Positions 36,746-47,490 are shown, numbered from the stretch's first letter. The stretch is 64,000 nucleotides of DNA from Alteromonas sp. BL110 (GCF_003443615.1 NZ_CP031967.1:4278001-4342000); one strand, 5' to 3'. Notes: generated by a model from the letters alone, not told the origin. A program made the numbers and translations.

Positions 36746-37552
36746 ATGGCAAATAATTCGAAAAACGATGAATTTCCAACTATCAGATTGGATGAAGAAG
36801 ACCGTCGAGACTATCAGACTAAAAGACAAGCGGCCCCAGCAAAGGCGGCAACACCATCATCTTCCCCTTCAACCAATCGCCAGCCTTCAAATAGTGGGGG
36901 CGGCAATGGAATCTGGGTTGTATTAGTTGCCTTTATTGCTTTAGCCGCATGTGGCGGTTGTTACTACTTATACACTATGCTTGAACAGCAAAAAGCTGTG
37001 GCTGAGCAAGCCGAAAAGCGCATTGTGCAGCTAGAGAACAAGCTTTCTGCAACGGGCGAAGAGATCGGTGAATCTACCGTTGCTTTACAAGTCAAAGTTA
37101 CTGAATTGTCGAACAAGACCAATGAGCTTTGGGAGCAAATGGATAAGCTTTGGGCTTCCGCATGGCGTCGCAATCAAAAAGAAATTGCTGACCTTGGTGA
37201 CCGTGTTGGCAATGTTCAGACTGCAATGAATAAAAATGTCAGTGCCGTTTCTGATGATGTCAAAACTCAGGCTGCAGCAATTGGCTCTGTTAAAAATCAG
37301 CTAGCATCACTAGCTGATGAGCTACTAGCCGTTAATGTTCAACTAGAACAAGCAACTAGCGATAAACAAAGTGCTCAGCAGCGTGTGCGTAATCTTACCG
37401 ATAAATTATCAGTATTGGAGCAGCGCAACACAACCTTATCTGGTCGCATTACCAGTTTAGAAAACGAGATCCGCGACATCGCCACCAAAATAGTATCAAG
37501 CGGCAGTGCCAGTGGCGGCGCGGGCTCCCCTCCTTCTCCTGCTGGCAGTTAA
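36746..37552 (+). CDS. Membrane-anchored coiled-coil protein, function unknown
   Basis: 268 residues, no named family recognised. Residues 1-52 are polar and low complexity (Pro/Ser/Thr-rich). A single membrane segment follows at about 54-77 (VVLVAFIALAACGGCYYLYT). The rest is heptad-rich: coiled-coil-like stretches at about 78-110 (EQQKAVAEQAEKRIVQLENK) and 180-245, ending in a Gly/Ser/Pro tail. Topology would place the coiled coil in the periplasm. A structural or assembly role in the envelope is plausible. No ribosome-binding site of note precedes the ATG. Confidence 0.7.
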   Translation: MANNSKNDEFPTIRLDEEDRRDYQTKRQAAPAKAATPSSSPSTNRQPSNSGGGNGIWVVLVAFIALAACGGCYYLYTMLEQQKAVAEQAEKRIVQLENKLSATGEEIGESTVALQVKVTELSNKTNELWEQMDKLWASAWRRNQKEIADLGDRVGNVQTAMNKNVSAVSDDVKTQAAAIGSVKNQLASLADELLAVNVQLEQATSDKQSAQQRVRNLTDKLSVLEQRNTTLSGRITSLENEIRDIATKIVSSGSASGGAGSPPSPAGS

Positions 37553-37624
37553 ACTACCTACAACCTAATGGCTTTTTGTTTTCAAAACGAACGGCGATGT
37601 ATAGCTACGCCAGATAAATCCAGG

Positions 37625-37657
37625 AAAAAGAAAGGGGTGAATCGCCCCTTTCTTTTT
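37625..37657 (+). terminator. Intrinsic terminator after the coiled-coil protein gene
   Basis: AAAAAGAAAGGGG (37625-37637) and CCCCTTTCTTTTT (37645-37657) form a perfect 13-bp stem with a 7-nt loop and a T-rich 3' arm. Confidence 0.9.
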
Positions 37658-37708
37658 GTCGTGATACCATTACCGCTTTCCCCAGAATAAGACAGGACAT
37701 ACTGCGCA

Positions 37709-38467
37709 ATGAGTGACCAAGCGCCTAAACGATTGAATAAATATATTAGCGACACAGGCCTATGTTCACGCCGAGAAGCGGATAAACTCATTGAGCAAAA
37801 GCGCGTTACGGTGAATAACAAGCCCCCTGAGCTTGGCACCAAAATTGGCGTCGGCGATATTGTCAAAGTAGATGGAAAAGTAGTGGGTGCGGTAGCTAAG
37901 GATAAATCAGACAGGGTCTATATTGTTTATAACAAGCCTATAGGGATAACCTGTACTACAGAGCGGCATGTTAAAGGAAACATCATAGACGCGATTGGCC
38001 ACAAAGCACGTATATTTCCCGTAGGTAGGTTGGATAAGCCTTCCGAAGGACTCATCATACTCACTAGCGATGGCGATATCGTTAATAAAATATTACGCGC
38101 TGAAAATGCGCACGACAAAGAATACGAAGTAACGGTTAACCAACCAATTAGTGAGCGGTTTGTAAAGCGTATGGCCCGTGGCGTCCCAATTTTGGGCACG
38201 GTGACAAAACCTTGTGTGGTTAAACCGACTGGCAAAAACACATTCACTATTATTCTTACCCAAGGGCTTAATCGTCAGATACGCAGGATGTGTGAGTTTT
38301 TGGGCTACGAGGTCACCAAACTAAAACGAACACGCATTATGCATTTAGAACTCGGGTCGTTAAAGCCAGGACAATGGCGTAACTTAACGGAGCGCGAATT
38401 AAAGACTATGCAAAATGCCGTTCGCTCATCAACTAAGACCGCAGAGAAAGAAGAGTTGCGTAAATAA
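37709..38467 (+). CDS. rluF: 23S rRNA pseudouridine synthase RluF
   Basis: 252-residue pseudouridine synthase of the RsuA/RluF group, which in E. coli modifies U2604 of 23S rRNA. An S4 RNA-binding domain (about 8-60: RLNKYISDTGLCSRREADKLI) precedes the catalytic domain; the nucleophile is Asp109 in VGRLDKPSEGL. The segments RQIRRMCEFLGYEVTKLKR and RIMHLELG are RluF-like rather than RluB- or RsuA-like. It is somewhat shorter than E. coli RluF. It follows a terminator, so it has its own promoter. Confidence 0.9.
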   Translation: MSDQAPKRLNKYISDTGLCSRREADKLIEQKRVTVNNKPPELGTKIGVGDIVKVDGKVVGAVAKDKSDRVYIVYNKPIGITCTTERHVKGNIIDAIGHKARIFPVGRLDKPSEGLIILTSDGDIVNKILRAENAHDKEYEVTVNQPISERFVKRMARGVPILGTVTKPCVVKPTGKNTFTIILTQGLNRQIRRMCEFLGYEVTKLKRTRIMHLELGSLKPGQWRNLTERELKTMQNAVRSSTKTAEKEELRK

Positions 38468-38516
38468 GTGAAACTACTACATTTAGTAGTAGTCTCTAAT
38501 TTAGCCTTATTACGCC

Positions 38517-40886
38517 TTGAAACACGGACATTATCATTTTTTCTCAGTAGCAGACTTTCCCCCTAGTACTGAAATTCTAGCTACCTACGATGTATTTTTC
38601 TTACTGGTCTCTGTTTTTATAGCCATATCAGCATCGCTTATTTCCTTCGTGCTTGCCGCTAAGATGGCGCAGACAGAACTGCAAAATGAGCGGGCTTATT
38701 GGTCGCTAGCATCCGCATGCTTTTTGGGCTTTGGTATTTGGTCCATGCACTTTGTTGGCATGCTTGCCTATCAACTTCCGCTAGTGGTCTCTTACGACCC
38801 CTTTATTACTCTGCTATCCGTTTTTCCTGCAATCCTCGCAAGCGTTGTTGTTATGGGTAAGTTACCTTATAAAAAAAATACGCTTTGGCTTCGCAGCATC
38901 TATATGGGGTTAGGCATAGGCAGCATGCACTACATTGGCATGATGGCGATGCAAATGGACGCCGCTATGGTTTACAACGGTTGGTATTTCTCTTTGTCGA
39001 TTGTGGTCGCCATTGGGTTAGCCGGCATTGCATTAAAAACCCATGAATATGTGACGACAGCGCAGCTTCGAATCACTAAACAAATCGTACCGGCAATCAT
39101 TATGGGAAGCGCAATCTCCGGCATGCACTATACTGGTATGCTGTCTATGCACGTCTACGCCCTTCCCGAGACAAGGTTACTGCAAGAACCTGAAACCAAA
39201 AATCTAGTTTATTTAGTTATGCTAATGGTCACGCTATTTGCATTTGCTATCTTAGTGTTTATTGAACTTCGTACCCGCACCTTATTACTTGAGCGCTACA
39301 ACGCCGTACTAAACACCGTACAAGATGGCGTTATTACTTTCGATAATTCGGGCTTACTTGAGTTTGCAAACCCGGTCGCATCAAACATGTTCGGCTTGGG
39401 TGACCTTACTACACAGTCGGTGCATATAAGAGAACTTATTAGTCCTTGTGAACACACGACTGAATCGCTAATTGTTCGTTTAAAGAAAGGGGCAAATAAC
39501 AGCGTAGCGCATAGCGCCCCCTTCACGTTTGATGGCATGAGAAAAAATGGAAAAGTATTCCCTCTTTCTCTGAAAGTTAATCAATTACCAGGCAACCATA
39601 TCGCTTATATGTGTACGATTAAAGACCTATCGGATGTAAAAAACCAAGAAGTTTTTGCACAAACCGTGTTTGACGCCCTACCCAATATGCTGCTAGTAAA
39701 AAACGCTCAGACGCTTTCTATCACGCATGTTAACGATGCAGGAAGTGAGCTATTGGGAATTGATAAAGCATCATTAATAGGGCTAACTGACTTTGATATC
39801 TTTGAAGAAAAAGAAGCGAAGGCGTTTGTTACTGATGATAAGCAATTACTATTAAGTGCTAAGAAGCAAAACGCACATGATTATCGACTTTATATCGGCG
39901 GTAGAATGCGCTATTTGCACACCAAAAAAATTGTTATAGATGATAGTTACGGTGACGCACAATTTATTTTATCCCTCTCTGAAGATGTCACAAAATGGCG
40001 TGAAGCTCAATACGAACTCAAGACGCTTAATCGCAGAATGTCTATGGCTGCGGATGCCGCACGCATCGGTGTTTGGGAGTGGGACATCCGCGCTAACGTT
40101 CTTATTTGGAATGAGTGGATGCACAACATTTACAATATTACCCAAAACCAATTTAATGGGCTGTTTAGTGATTGGGAGGACTCAGTCCATCCTAATGATG
40201 TCGATAGCGTAAAGAAAAAAATTGAGAAAGCAGTATTGGAAAAATCTTCTTTTGAAGCAACGTATAGAATTAAAGCCTTAAAAGAGCAATATCGTCACGT
40301 TAAAGCATACGGCCGCGTTGAAGGTAGTAAGATGTTCGGTATTAACGTTGACATTACTGAGCAAATAGAAGCCGAGAAAAAAATTAAAAAGCATGCTAAT
40401 AGCGACACCTTAACGGGGCTTGCCAATAGATTGGCGTTATCTACTTATATGCGCAATGAACTTCCCCGGCTAGAAAGAAACACAAAGATTTGTACCTTAT
40501 TCTATCTCGACCTTAACCGCTTCAAACCTCTCAATGATGAATATGGTCATGCCCTTGGCGATGAGGTACTTGTAGAGCTCGCACAAAGGCTAAAAGCTTT
40601 GTGCCGTTCATACGACATTGCCGCGCGTGTGGGTGGTGATGAATTTATTGTTGTGGTCACTGAACTTAGTAAAGAATACGACACTGAGCGGATAGCGATG
40701 CGGCTATTTAAGACACTGACTCAGCCTATCACTACCGCACAAGGGGAATTTAGCGTAGGGGTCAGTATCGGGCATGCAAGCTATCCTTCAGAGGGAAAGA
40801 CGTTAGAAGAACTTATTCATATAGCTGATGAAAGGATGTATGAAGATAAGAAGCAACATTTAAGGAAAATTGAAAAATCAAAGTGA
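38517..40886 (+). CDS. MHYT-PAS-GGDEF membrane diguanylate cyclase
   Basis: 789 residues. N-terminal MHYT domain (about 25-255) of seven hydrophobic segments with the motif repeats SMHFVGM, SMHYIGM and GMHYTGM, thought to bind metal ions and sense oxygen, CO or NO. Three PAS domains follow (about 258-375, 380-495 and 510-620), then a GGDEF domain with DTLTGLANR, catalytic GGDEF at 706-710 and an I-site RxxD (RSYD, 697-700), so feedback inhibition by c-di-GMP is possible. The start is a TTG at 38517 without an obvious ribosome-binding site; the MHYT domain begins soon after, so a downstream start is not possible. It is convergent with rpsO. Confidence 0.88.
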   Translation: MKHGHYHFFSVADFPPSTEILATYDVFFLLVSVFIAISASLISFVLAAKMAQTELQNERAYWSLASACFLGFGIWSMHFVGMLAYQLPLVVSYDPFITLLSVFPAILASVVVMGKLPYKKNTLWLRSIYMGLGIGSMHYIGMMAMQMDAAMVYNGWYFSLSIVVAIGLAGIALKTHEYVTTAQLRITKQIVPAIIMGSAISGMHYTGMLSMHVYALPETRLLQEPETKNLVYLVMLMVTLFAFAILVFIELRTRTLLLERYNAVLNTVQDGVITFDNSGLLEFANPVASNMFGLGDLTTQSVHIRELISPCEHTTESLIVRLKKGANNSVAHSAPFTFDGMRKNGKVFPLSLKVNQLPGNHIAYMCTIKDLSDVKNQEVFAQTVFDALPNMLLVKNAQTLSITHVNDAGSELLGIDKASLIGLTDFDIFEEKEAKAFVTDDKQLLLSAKKQNAHDYRLYIGGRMRYLHTKKIVIDDSYGDAQFILSLSEDVTKWREAQYELKTLNRRMSMAADAARIGVWEWDIRANVLIWNEWMHNIYNITQNQFNGLFSDWEDSVHPNDVDSVKKKIEKAVLEKSSFEATYRIKALKEQYRHVKAYGRVEGSKMFGINVDITEQIEAEKKIKKHANSDTLTGLANRLALSTYMRNELPRLERNTKICTLFYLDLNRFKPLNDEYGHALGDEVLVELAQRLKALCRSYDIAARVGGDEFIVVVTELSKEYDTERIAMRLFKTLTQPITTAQGEFSVGVSIGHASYPSEGKTLEELIHIADERMYEDKKQHLRKIEKSK

Positions 40887-40941
40887 TGCAGCATTGGAGT
40901 ATTTCGAAGGAAAGTCTTTATCAGTGATCACTGGATGAAAA

Positions 40942-40964
40942 AAAAGCGCCCATTGGGCGCTTTT
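40942..40964. terminator. Bidirectional terminator between the GGDEF gene and rpsO
   Basis: AAAAGCGCCC (40942-40951) and GGGCGCTTTT (40955-40964) form a perfect 10-bp stem with a 3-nt loop. On the minus strand the stem is followed by a T-run (plus-strand A-run from 40938), so it ends the rpsO transcript. Confidence 0.92.
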
Positions 40965-40978
40965 CTTGAAACCTAGTC

Positions 40979-41248
40979 TTATCGACGTAGACCTAGACGC
41001 TTGATTAGGTCAAGGTAACGCTCAGCGTTCTTGCCTTTAAGGTAGTCTAGAAGCTTACGACGTTGGCTAACCATACGTAGAAGACCACGACGAGAGTGGT
41101 GATCTTTCTTATGATCAGCAAAGTGACCTTGAAGCTTGTTGATGTTATGAGTAAGCAAAGCAACTTGAACTTCTGGTGAACCAGTGTCGCCTTCTTTTAC
41201 GCCGTACTCAGCAATGATTTTCGCGGTTTCTGCTTTAGTTAGTGACAT
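40979..41248 (-). CDS. rpsO: 30S ribosomal protein S15
   Basis: 89 residues, the normal length of bacterial S15, which binds the central domain of 16S rRNA. Recognisable segments are [33 protein letters not shown] and [20 protein letters not shown]. In many gammaproteobacteria rpsO is followed by pnp; here the gene is followed by a terminator and a gene on the opposite strand, so pnp is elsewhere. It has its own promoter in the gap before it. Confidence 0.98.
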
Positions 41249-41310
41249 ATCATTCTCCTAAAATTTATGCTTCGCCGATCACTAATTCAGCAAAGCGGAA
41301 TGAGCGCCGT

Positions 41311-41338
41311 ATTATAATGACGTTTACAGACTTAGCAA
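41311..41338 (-). promoter_or_regulatory. rpsO promoter
   Basis: On the minus strand TTGCTA (41333-41338), a 16-nt spacer and a consensus TATAAT (41311-41316) stand about 60 bp before the rpsO start, within the gap after truB. Confidence 0.65.
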
Positions 41339-41371
41339 GCCATAAACCGTCTTTATTTACAGGCGCAACGT

Positions 41372-42343
41372 CTATGAATAAACAACCCGTCGCTTAGGGT
41401 TAACAAACACTTCTTGTTTGGGTGTACCTTGATCTTTCGGGTCAAGCACCCCTTCCCCTACGCCGAGAAAAATACCACTGGTATCAACGCCGTGATAAAC
41501 GCGGTAAGACGTGCCTTCACTAAGCGCCTCGCAGCACTTGCCTTTAACCGATTGACCATTATCAAAGCGGTTTCTTTCCGCATCGTTAATAGTTACAAAA
41601 GGCAGACGACTGACAGCCGTATCCATAGGAATGAGCAAGTCATCGAGTGCTTTAAAGTCACCATCTTCGAGCGACTCCTGAATTTCAATCAATGTATCTA
41701 GCGAAACCATTTTATCCGTAGGATAGTCAGCGACTTCTGTACGATGTAAACGGGTTACATAAGCACCACAGCCAAGGTTCTGACCTAAATCATCCACGAT
41801 AGAGCGAATATAGGTACCTTTGCTGCACTTAATGCGCATATCCACAAAAGGTAGTTCGATTCGCAGTACGTCAAGTTCATACACTTCAATATCACGGGGT
41901 TCACGCTCAATCTCTATGCCTTGACGCGCATAGTGATAAAGTGGCTTACCTTGATGTTTAAGCGCAGAAAACATAGAAGGAATTTGTTTACTCTTACCTA
42001 AAAACGCTAAACATGCCTTACGTACTCGCTCTTCAGTGACTTCAACGGGCTTCTCTTCTACCACTTCACCGTCAGCGTCAGACGTGGTTGTGCGCACGCC
42101 AAGTTGCGCCGTAACCTCGTAGGTCTTTTCCGCATCCAAAAGAAACTGTGAGAACTTGGTAGCTTCACCCAAACACAGCGGCAGCATACCGCTAGCTAAC
42201 GGGTCAAGCGCGCCAGTGTGCCCAGCTTTGGTCGCCTTATACAGCCAACGTACTTTCTGTAATAGTTGGTTAGATGATCCACCAAGCGGTTTATCAAGCA
42301 ATACTATGCCGTTAATATCACGGCCCTTACGACGTCTTGCCAT
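41372..42343 (-). CDS. truB: tRNA pseudouridine(55) synthase TruB
   Basis: 323-residue enzyme that isomerises U55 in the T-loop of tRNAs. The catalytic Asp47 lies in [28 protein letters not shown] and the C-terminal PUA-like part (DNGQSVKG) are standard. The ATG abuts the stop codon of rbfA, indicating a shared transcript. Confidence 0.97.
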   Translation of the reverse strand: MARRRKGRDINGIVLLDKPLGGSSNQLLQKVRWLYKATKAGHTGALDPLASGMLPLCLGEATKFSQFLLDAEKTYEVTAQLGVRTTTSDADGEVVEEKPVEVTEERVRKACLAFLGKSKQIPSMFSALKHQGKPLYHYARQGIEIEREPRDIEVYELDVLRIELPFVDMRIKCSKGTYIRSIVDDLGQNLGCGAYVTRLHRTEVADYPTDKMVSLDTLIEIQESLEDGDFKALDDLLIPMDTAVSRLPFVTINDAERNRFDNGQSVKGKCCEALSEGTSYRVYHGVDTSGIFLGVGEGVLDPKDQGTPKQEVFVNPKRRVVYS

Positions 42344-42745
42344 CTACTCCTGCTCTTGTGAATCGTCTTCATCGCGCTTCGACTCATCTTTAGCGATGGT
42401 CTGTGACACAAGATTAGAAATGCGCATACCTTCAACAATCGATTTATCTTCAAAAAAATGAAGGTCTGGCACTGAACGCATGCGAATGCGCTTGGCAAGG
42501 ATACTGCGAATAAACTTTTTGTATTCAGCTAGCTGCTTGATTTGCGCTTTGCCCTCTTCTTCAGTGCTGTTGTAGATAGTTACAAAGATTTTCGCGTGGG
42601 CGAGGTCGCGCGATACATCTACATCAGAAACCGTGATTAAAGGCATATCGCCGACACGGTGTTTATATTCGTTTTGCAGAATGCTCGCTACTTCTTTATG
42701 AACTTGCTGAGCCACTCTGTCGGTACGTGAAAATTCACGAGCCAT
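42344..42745 (-). CDS. rbfA: Ribosome-binding factor A
   Basis: 133-residue KH-fold factor that matures the 30S subunit and helps cold adaptation. The N-terminus (FSRTDRVAQQVHKEVASIL) and RSILAKRIRMRSVPDLHFFED are characteristic; the last 15 residues are acidic. It lies 113 bp after infB, a gap holding a terminator and a candidate -10 box. Confidence 0.96.
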   Translation of the reverse strand: MAREFSRTDRVAQQVHKEVASILQNEYKHRVGDMPLITVSDVDVSRDLAHAKIFVTIYNSTEEEGKAQIKQLAEYKKFIRSILAKRIRMRSVPDLHFFEDKSIVEGMRISNLVSQTIAKDESKRDEDDSQEQE

Positions 42746-42794
42746 TGTACTCTCCTTTCCTTATTCAACGTAGGACATGCTTGAGACTGTATAC

Positions 42795-42834
42795 ATTATA
42801 CAGACAAAAACGGGAGCACTCGGCCCCCGTTTTT
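42795..42834 (-). terminator. Terminator between infB and rbfA, with a candidate rbfA promoter
   Basis: AAAAACGGG (42806-42814) and CCCGTTTTT (42826-42834) pair as a hairpin that ends in T on the minus strand, right after infB. Just beyond, on the minus strand, a perfect TATAAT (42795-42800) could be the -10 of an rbfA promoter, though no good -35 stands at 17 bp. Partial termination and separate rbfA-truB initiation are therefore likely. Confidence 0.65.
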
Positions 42835-42858
42835 CACATGCCGAATTAACTAAGGCAA

Positions 42859-45465
42859 TTAAATTTCGCGTTTAACCTCAACGATTTCGAAGACCTCAAT
42901 TTGGTCGCCTACTTTTACATCGTTGTAGTTCTTAACGCCGATACCACATTCCATACCGTTACGTACTTCTTGTACGTCGTCTTTAAAGCGACGCAGTGAT
43001 TCTAGCTCACCTTCGTAAATTACTACGTTTTCACGAAGTACACGGATTGGATTGCTACGCTTAACGTTACCTTCAGTAACCATACAGCCCGCGATTGCAC
43101 CTAGTTTTGGTGATTTGAATACATCACGTACCTCGGCAAGACCAATGATTTCCTGCTTGAACTCTGGCGCAAGCATACCACTCATGGCCGCTTTCACTTC
43201 GTCAATTAGGTGGTAGATAACGCTGTAGTAACGTAAGTCAATTTCTTCAGCTTCCAATACGCGACGTGCTGTTGCATCGGCACGAACGTTAAAGCCTAAT
43301 ACGATAGCGCCTGATGCAGCCGCAAGGGTTGCGTCAGTTTCGGTGATTCCACCTACACCACTACCTACAATGTTCACTTTTACTTCAGAAGTAGAAAGCT
43401 TAACCAGTGACTCAGAAATCGCTTCTACAGAGCCCTGTACGTCAGCCTTAAGTACGATGTTAAGTTCGCTTACATCACCTGATTCCATGTTCGCAAACAT
43501 GTTTTCAAGTTTCGCTTTTTGCTGACGAGCAAGTTTAAGTTCGCGTTTCTTCTGATGGCGCTTCGCTGCTACTTCACGAGCTTTACGCTCGTCTTTAACA
43601 ACTGCAGCATCTTCACCCGCTACTGGAACACCTGAAAGACCAAGTACTTCTACCGGCGTTGAAGGTCCTGCAACCTTAATCTCTTTGCCGTTTTCGTCGC
43701 GCATTGCACGAACACGACCGTACTCTTCACCACATAGTAGAATGTCACCAGCCAGTAGTTGACCTTCCTGTACAAGTACTGACGCTACCGGACCACGACC
43801 TTTATCAAGACGAGATTCGATAACAATACCACGACCAGAGCCTTCAGCTACCGCTTTAAGGTCAAGTAATTCTGCCTGAAGAACGATAGCATCAAGAAGC
43901 TCGTCGACGCCCATACCCGTTTTCGCAGAAACGTTACAGAACTGGTGTTCTCCGCCCCACTCTTCTGAGATAACTTCTAGTTGAGATAACTCAGTTTTAA
44001 CGCGGTCTGGATCCGCTGTTTCTTTATCCATTTTGTTCACTGCAACGATAAGAGGTACACCAGCAGCACGGGCGTGCTGTACCGCTTCTTTCGTTTGCGG
44101 CATTACGCCGTCATCTGCAGCAACAACAAGAATAACGATGTCCGTAGCGGTAGCACCACGAGCACGCATTGCAGTAAACGCAGCGTGTCCAGGTGTATCT
44201 AGGAAAGTGATTTCACCGTTATCTGTTTGTACTTTGTAAGCACCGATATGCTGGGTAATACCACCGGCTTCACCATCTGCTACTTTCGCACGGCGAATGT
44301 AGTCAAGTAGTGATGTTTTACCGTGGTCAACGTGACCCATAATGGTTACAACAGGTGCACGTGTCGATTTCTCGCCGTCTGTGCCGTCTGCTAGCAATTC
44401 GTCTTCAAGGGCATTGTCGTTAACAAGCTCGTACTTGTGACCCATCTCTTCGATAACAAGTACCGCAGTATCTTGGTCTAGTACTTGGTTGATAGTAGCC
44501 ATCTCGCCCATCTTCATCATCGTTTTGATAACTTCGTTAGACTTAATAGCAAGTTTACTTGCCAGTTCACCTACCGTGATGGTTGCGCCAAGCTTAACAA
44601 CGCGCTCAACTGGAGCTGCAGGCTTGTTAAAGCCTTGCTTAAGATGCTCACCAGCGTTTTTCTTAGATTTGCGACGACGGCGTGAAGAGCGCTCAACCTG
44701 CATGTCTTCTTCGTCTTCTGCTTCTTGAGCATAGCGGTTAGAGTGCAAGTGAACTTCTTCTGCTTCTGCTTTCTTACGACGCTCTTCTTCTTCTTTCCAG
44801 CGACGCTCATTTTCTTCAGCAAGCTTACGCGCTTCGTCAGCCGCCTTTTTCGCGTCTTCTTCAAGTTTCTTCTGCGCTTCTTCTTCCTGCGCTTTACGCA
44901 GACGCTCTTCTTCCTGACGCGCTGCTTCTGCTTCCGCTTTTTCAGCTTCAGTTAGCTCTGGCTCGTCTGCTTTACGCGCTTCAGCTTCTTTCTTAGCTTG
45001 TTCCGCACGACGTGCACGCTCTTCGTCAGCGGCTTTCTTCGCTTCTTCTGCTTTACGTGCTTTTTCTTCAGCGGCTTTCTTCGCTTCAGCGGCTGCTTTC
45101 TCTTCTGCTTCGCGCTTCAAACGAGCCTCTTCTTCAAGACGCTTCGCTTCTTCTTCCGCTTGACGCTGCTGTTCTTCAACGTCGCTGCGTTTAACGTATG
45201 TGCGCTTCTTGCGTACTTCAACTTTCACTTCTTTAGACTTACCAACACTCAACGTGCTTGTAGTCTTACGCTTAAGTGTCATACGCGTTGGTTCAGCTGC
45301 GCTGCCGTGTTGCTTACTTAAATGATCCAATAGTTTCTGTTTCTCGTCTTCGTTTACCTGATCGCCGGCACTCTTAGAGATACCCGCGTCTTTAAACTGG
45401 CCAACCAATCGGTCAACGGTCGTACCAATGTCGCTGGCGAGCTTTTCAATAGATACATCTGCCAT
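42859..45465 (-). CDS. infB: Translation initiation factor IF-2
   Basis: 868-residue GTPase that places fMet-tRNA in the P site. N-terminal IF2-associated domain (about 1-60), a long Glu/Lys/Ala/Arg-rich helix (95-240), a second N domain (about 288-350), then the GTPase with GHVDHGKT at 377-384, DTPGHAAF and NKMDK, followed by domains II, III and IV. The charged stretch gives compositional bias on the opposite strand but is normal for Alteromonadaceae IF-2. It lies 24 bp after nusA. Confidence 0.98.
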   Translation of the reverse strand: MADVSIEKLASDIGTTVDRLVGQFKDAGISKSAGDQVNEDEKQKLLDHLSKQHGSAAEPTRMTLKRKTTSTLSVGKSKEVKVEVRKKRTYVKRSDVEEQQRQAEEEAKRLEEEARLKREAEEKAAAEAKKAAEEKARKAEEAKKAADEERARRAEQAKKEAEARKADEPELTEAEKAEAEAARQEEERLRKAQEEEAQKKLEEDAKKAADEARKLAEENERRWKEEEERRKKAEAEEVHLHSNRYAQEAEDEEDMQVERSSRRRRKSKKNAGEHLKQGFNKPAAPVERVVKLGATITVGELASKLAIKSNEVIKTMMKMGEMATINQVLDQDTAVLVIEEMGHKYELVNDNALEDELLADGTDGEKSTRAPVVTIMGHVDHGKTSLLDYIRRAKVADGEAGGITQHIGAYKVQTDNGEITFLDTPGHAAFTAMRARGATATDIVILVVAADDGVMPQTKEAVQHARAAGVPLIVAVNKMDKETADPDRVKTELSQLEVISEEWGGEHQFCNVSAKTGMGVDELLDAIVLQAELLDLKAVAEGSGRGIVIESRLDKGRGPVASVLVQEGQLLAGDILLCGEEYGRVRAMRDENGKEIKVAGPSTPVEVLGLSGVPVAGEDAAVVKDERKAREVAAKRHQKKRELKLARQQKAKLENMFANMESGDVSELNIVLKADVQGSVEAISESLVKLSTSEVKVNIVGSGVGGITETDATLAAASGAIVLGFNVRADATARRVLEAEEIDLRYYSVIYHLIDEVKAAMSGMLAPEFKQEIIGLAEVRDVFKSPKLGAIAGCMVTEGNVKRSNPIRVLRENVVIYEGELESLRRFKDDVQEVRNGMECGIGVKNYNDVKVGDQIEVFEIVEVKREI

Positions 45466-45489
45466 TACGTAATTTTCCCCCTGTTGACC

Positions 45490-46986
45490 TTACTCTTCTT
45501 CACTGAACCATACGATATTACGAGCCGCCATGATTAACGCCCCGGCTTTCTCTTCGTCTAGTTCATCGATATCACTGATATCATCGGTACCTTGTTCTGC
45601 TAATTCTTCCAGGTCAGTAACACCGCGGCTGGCCAACACATAAGCCACGTGTTTACTCATACCTTCAAGATTTAATAAGGCTTCTGTAGGTTCTGCACCT
45701 TCAAGCGATTCTTCGTTCGCAAGTGCACGCGTAGTTAAGAAAGCACGCGCTCTATTGCGCAGCTCTTCAACCATTTCTTCATCTAACCCTTCAACCGCTA
45801 GAAGTTCACTTGCTGGCACGTATGCCACTTCTTCTAGTGTTGTAAAGCCTTCATCTACCAAGACAGACGCAAACTCTTCGTCAATGTCCAAACCAGCAGT
45901 AAATAGATCAAGTACCTTCGCGTTTTCTTCTTCGTGCTTCTTGTTGAGGTCGTCAACCGTCATCACGTTAAGTTCCCAGCCTGTCAGCTGGCTAGCTAGG
46001 CGAACGTTTTGACCACTACGGCCAATTGCTTGCGCTAGGTTGTCCGCTTCAACCGCTACGTCCATGCTGTTGCTGTCTTCATCAACAACGATAGAAGCAA
46101 CTTCAGCGGGTGCCATTGCATTGATAACGAATTGCGCTGGGTTCTCGTCCCATAGCACGATATCAACACGCTCTCCGCCAAGTTCGCCCGATACCGCTTG
46201 TACGCGTGAACCACGCATACCCACACAAGCACCTACTGGGTCTAAACGCTTGTCGTTAGTTTTAACGGCAATCTTTGCACGTGAACCTGGATCGCGAGCT
46301 GCTGATTTAATTTCAAGCGTCTCTTCTGCAATTTCAGGTACTTCCAATCGGAATAGTTCAACTAGCATGTCTGGGTGAGTACGGCTAATAAATAGCTGTG
46401 CACCACGTGCCTCTGGACGGATAACGTAAAGAAGACCACGTACTCGGTCACCCGGACGGAAAGTTTCACGAGGAAGCATATCATCGCGGTAGATAACGCC
46501 TTCTGCGTTATTACCCAAATCGATAATGATATTATCGCGGTTTACTTTCTTAACTGTACCTGTAACCAGCTCACCCACTTTGTCTTCGTATTCAGCAATC
46601 ATTTGCTGACGCTCAGCTTCGCGCACTTTTTGTACGATAACCTGCTTAGCGGTCTGCGTAGTTATGCGGTCGAATTTGATAGATTCAATCTGTTCTTCCA
46701 CATAATCGCCAAGTTGTATCTCTGGCTCGTCGATTTGCGCCGCAGATAGCGTAATTTCAGCAAATGGATTTTCTTGCTCTTGATCATCTGGAATAACCAT
46801 CCAGCGACGGAATGTATCAAAGTCACCAGAAGTTCTGTCGATGCTAACACGAACTTCGATTTCGCCTTCGTTTTTCTTTTTGGTCGCACTAGCAATTGCA
46901 TATTCTAGCGCTTCAAAAATCTTCTCTCTAGGCACTTGTTTTTCATTTGAAACGGCTTCCGCCACTAACAAAATTTCTTTATTCAT
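45490..46986 (-). CDS. nusA: Transcription elongation factor NusA
   Basis: 498 residues: N-terminal RNA polymerase-binding domain, S1 domain ([21 protein letters not shown]), two KH domains ([14 protein letters not shown] and [13 protein letters not shown]) and two C-terminal acidic repeats ([19 protein letters not shown] and related), the E. coli-type arrangement. NusA acts on pausing, termination and antitermination. As a component of this operon it could regulate its own leader terminator. Confidence 0.98.
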   Translation of the reverse strand: MNKEILLVAEAVSNEKQVPREKIFEALEYAIASATKKKNEGEIEVRVSIDRTSGDFDTFRRWMVIPDDQEQENPFAEITLSAAQIDEPEIQLGDYVEEQIESIKFDRITTQTAKQVIVQKVREAERQQMIAEYEDKVGELVTGTVKKVNRDNIIIDLGNNAEGVIYRDDMLPRETFRPGDRVRGLLYVIRPEARGAQLFISRTHPDMLVELFRLEVPEIAEETLEIKSAARDPGSRAKIAVKTNDKRLDPVGACVGMRGSRVQAVSGELGGERVDIVLWDENPAQFVINAMAPAEVASIVVDEDSNSMDVAVEADNLAQAIGRSGQNVRLASQLTGWELNVMTVDDLNKKHEEENAKVLDLFTAGLDIDEEFASVLVDEGFTTLEEVAYVPASELLAVEGLDEEMVEELRNRARAFLTTRALANEESLEGAEPTEALLNLEGMSKHVAYVLASRGVTDLEELAEQGTDDISDIDELDEEKAGALIMAARNIVWFSEEE

Positions 46987-47031
46987 TTTCGCCTCTCTTA
47001 TGCTTTCGTCGATGAAAGCAGAGCTGTTCCG

Positions 47032-47490
47032 TTAATCGAACGTGGGAACAACGTTACCTTTTTCGATATTCGCCACAGCTAACTGGAACTGCTGGCCATC
47101 CACTTCAATACTTACAATGCCGTTTTCACACGCAAGTACTTTGCCTTTAAAATTACGTCGGTCATCCATTGGCATAGACAATCGAACTTGAACCACTTCA
47201 CCCACAGCCTCAATGTAATGCTTTTCTTTAAAAAGCGGTCTGTCCATACCTGGTGATGACACTTCAAGGTTATATTCAGTGCTAATTGGATCTTCAACGT
47301 CCAATATTGCGCTAACCTGATGACTTACATCTGCACAATCATCTACGGTAATACCGTTCTCATGATCAATAAAAACGCGAAGAATTGAATGCTTCCCCGC
47401 TCGTACAAACTCGATACCAACCAGTTCAAAGCCCAGTGCTTCTACACCTGGCTCTAGCATTTCGGTTAGTTTCTCTTCAAGTTTTGCCAA
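47032..47490 (-). CDS. rimP: Ribosome maturation factor RimP
   Basis: 152 residues needed for 30S subunit assembly. Recognisable features are LEEKLTEMLEPGVEALGFELVGIEF and LEVSSPGMDRPLF. The frame opens further upstream (to 47529), but TTG at 47490 gives the family N-terminus (MAKLEEKL) and is preceded by GGAGG at 6-nt spacing, so the start codon is TTG. It is the first gene of the rimP-nusA-infB-rbfA-truB-rpsO block. The weak start codon and long leader suggest low, regulated expression. Confidence 0.95.
   Translation of the reverse strand: MAKLEEKLTEMLEPGVEALGFELVGIEFVRAGKHSILRVFIDHENGITVDDCADVSHQVSAILDVEDPISTEYNLEVSSPGMDRPLFKEKHYIEAVGEVVQVRLSMPMDDRRNFKGKVLACENGIVSIEVDGQQFQLAVANIEKGNVVPTFD

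Noticed and set aside
42787..42803. CTGTATA-CAT-TATACAG, close to an SOS box
   Set aside because: The spacing between CTGT and ACAG is 9 and not 8, and the genes are ribosome factors.
44489..45321. Long Phe/Leu/Ser-rich frames opposite infB
   Set aside because: They mirror the Glu/Lys/Arg codon bias of IF-2 and have no start signals or homology.
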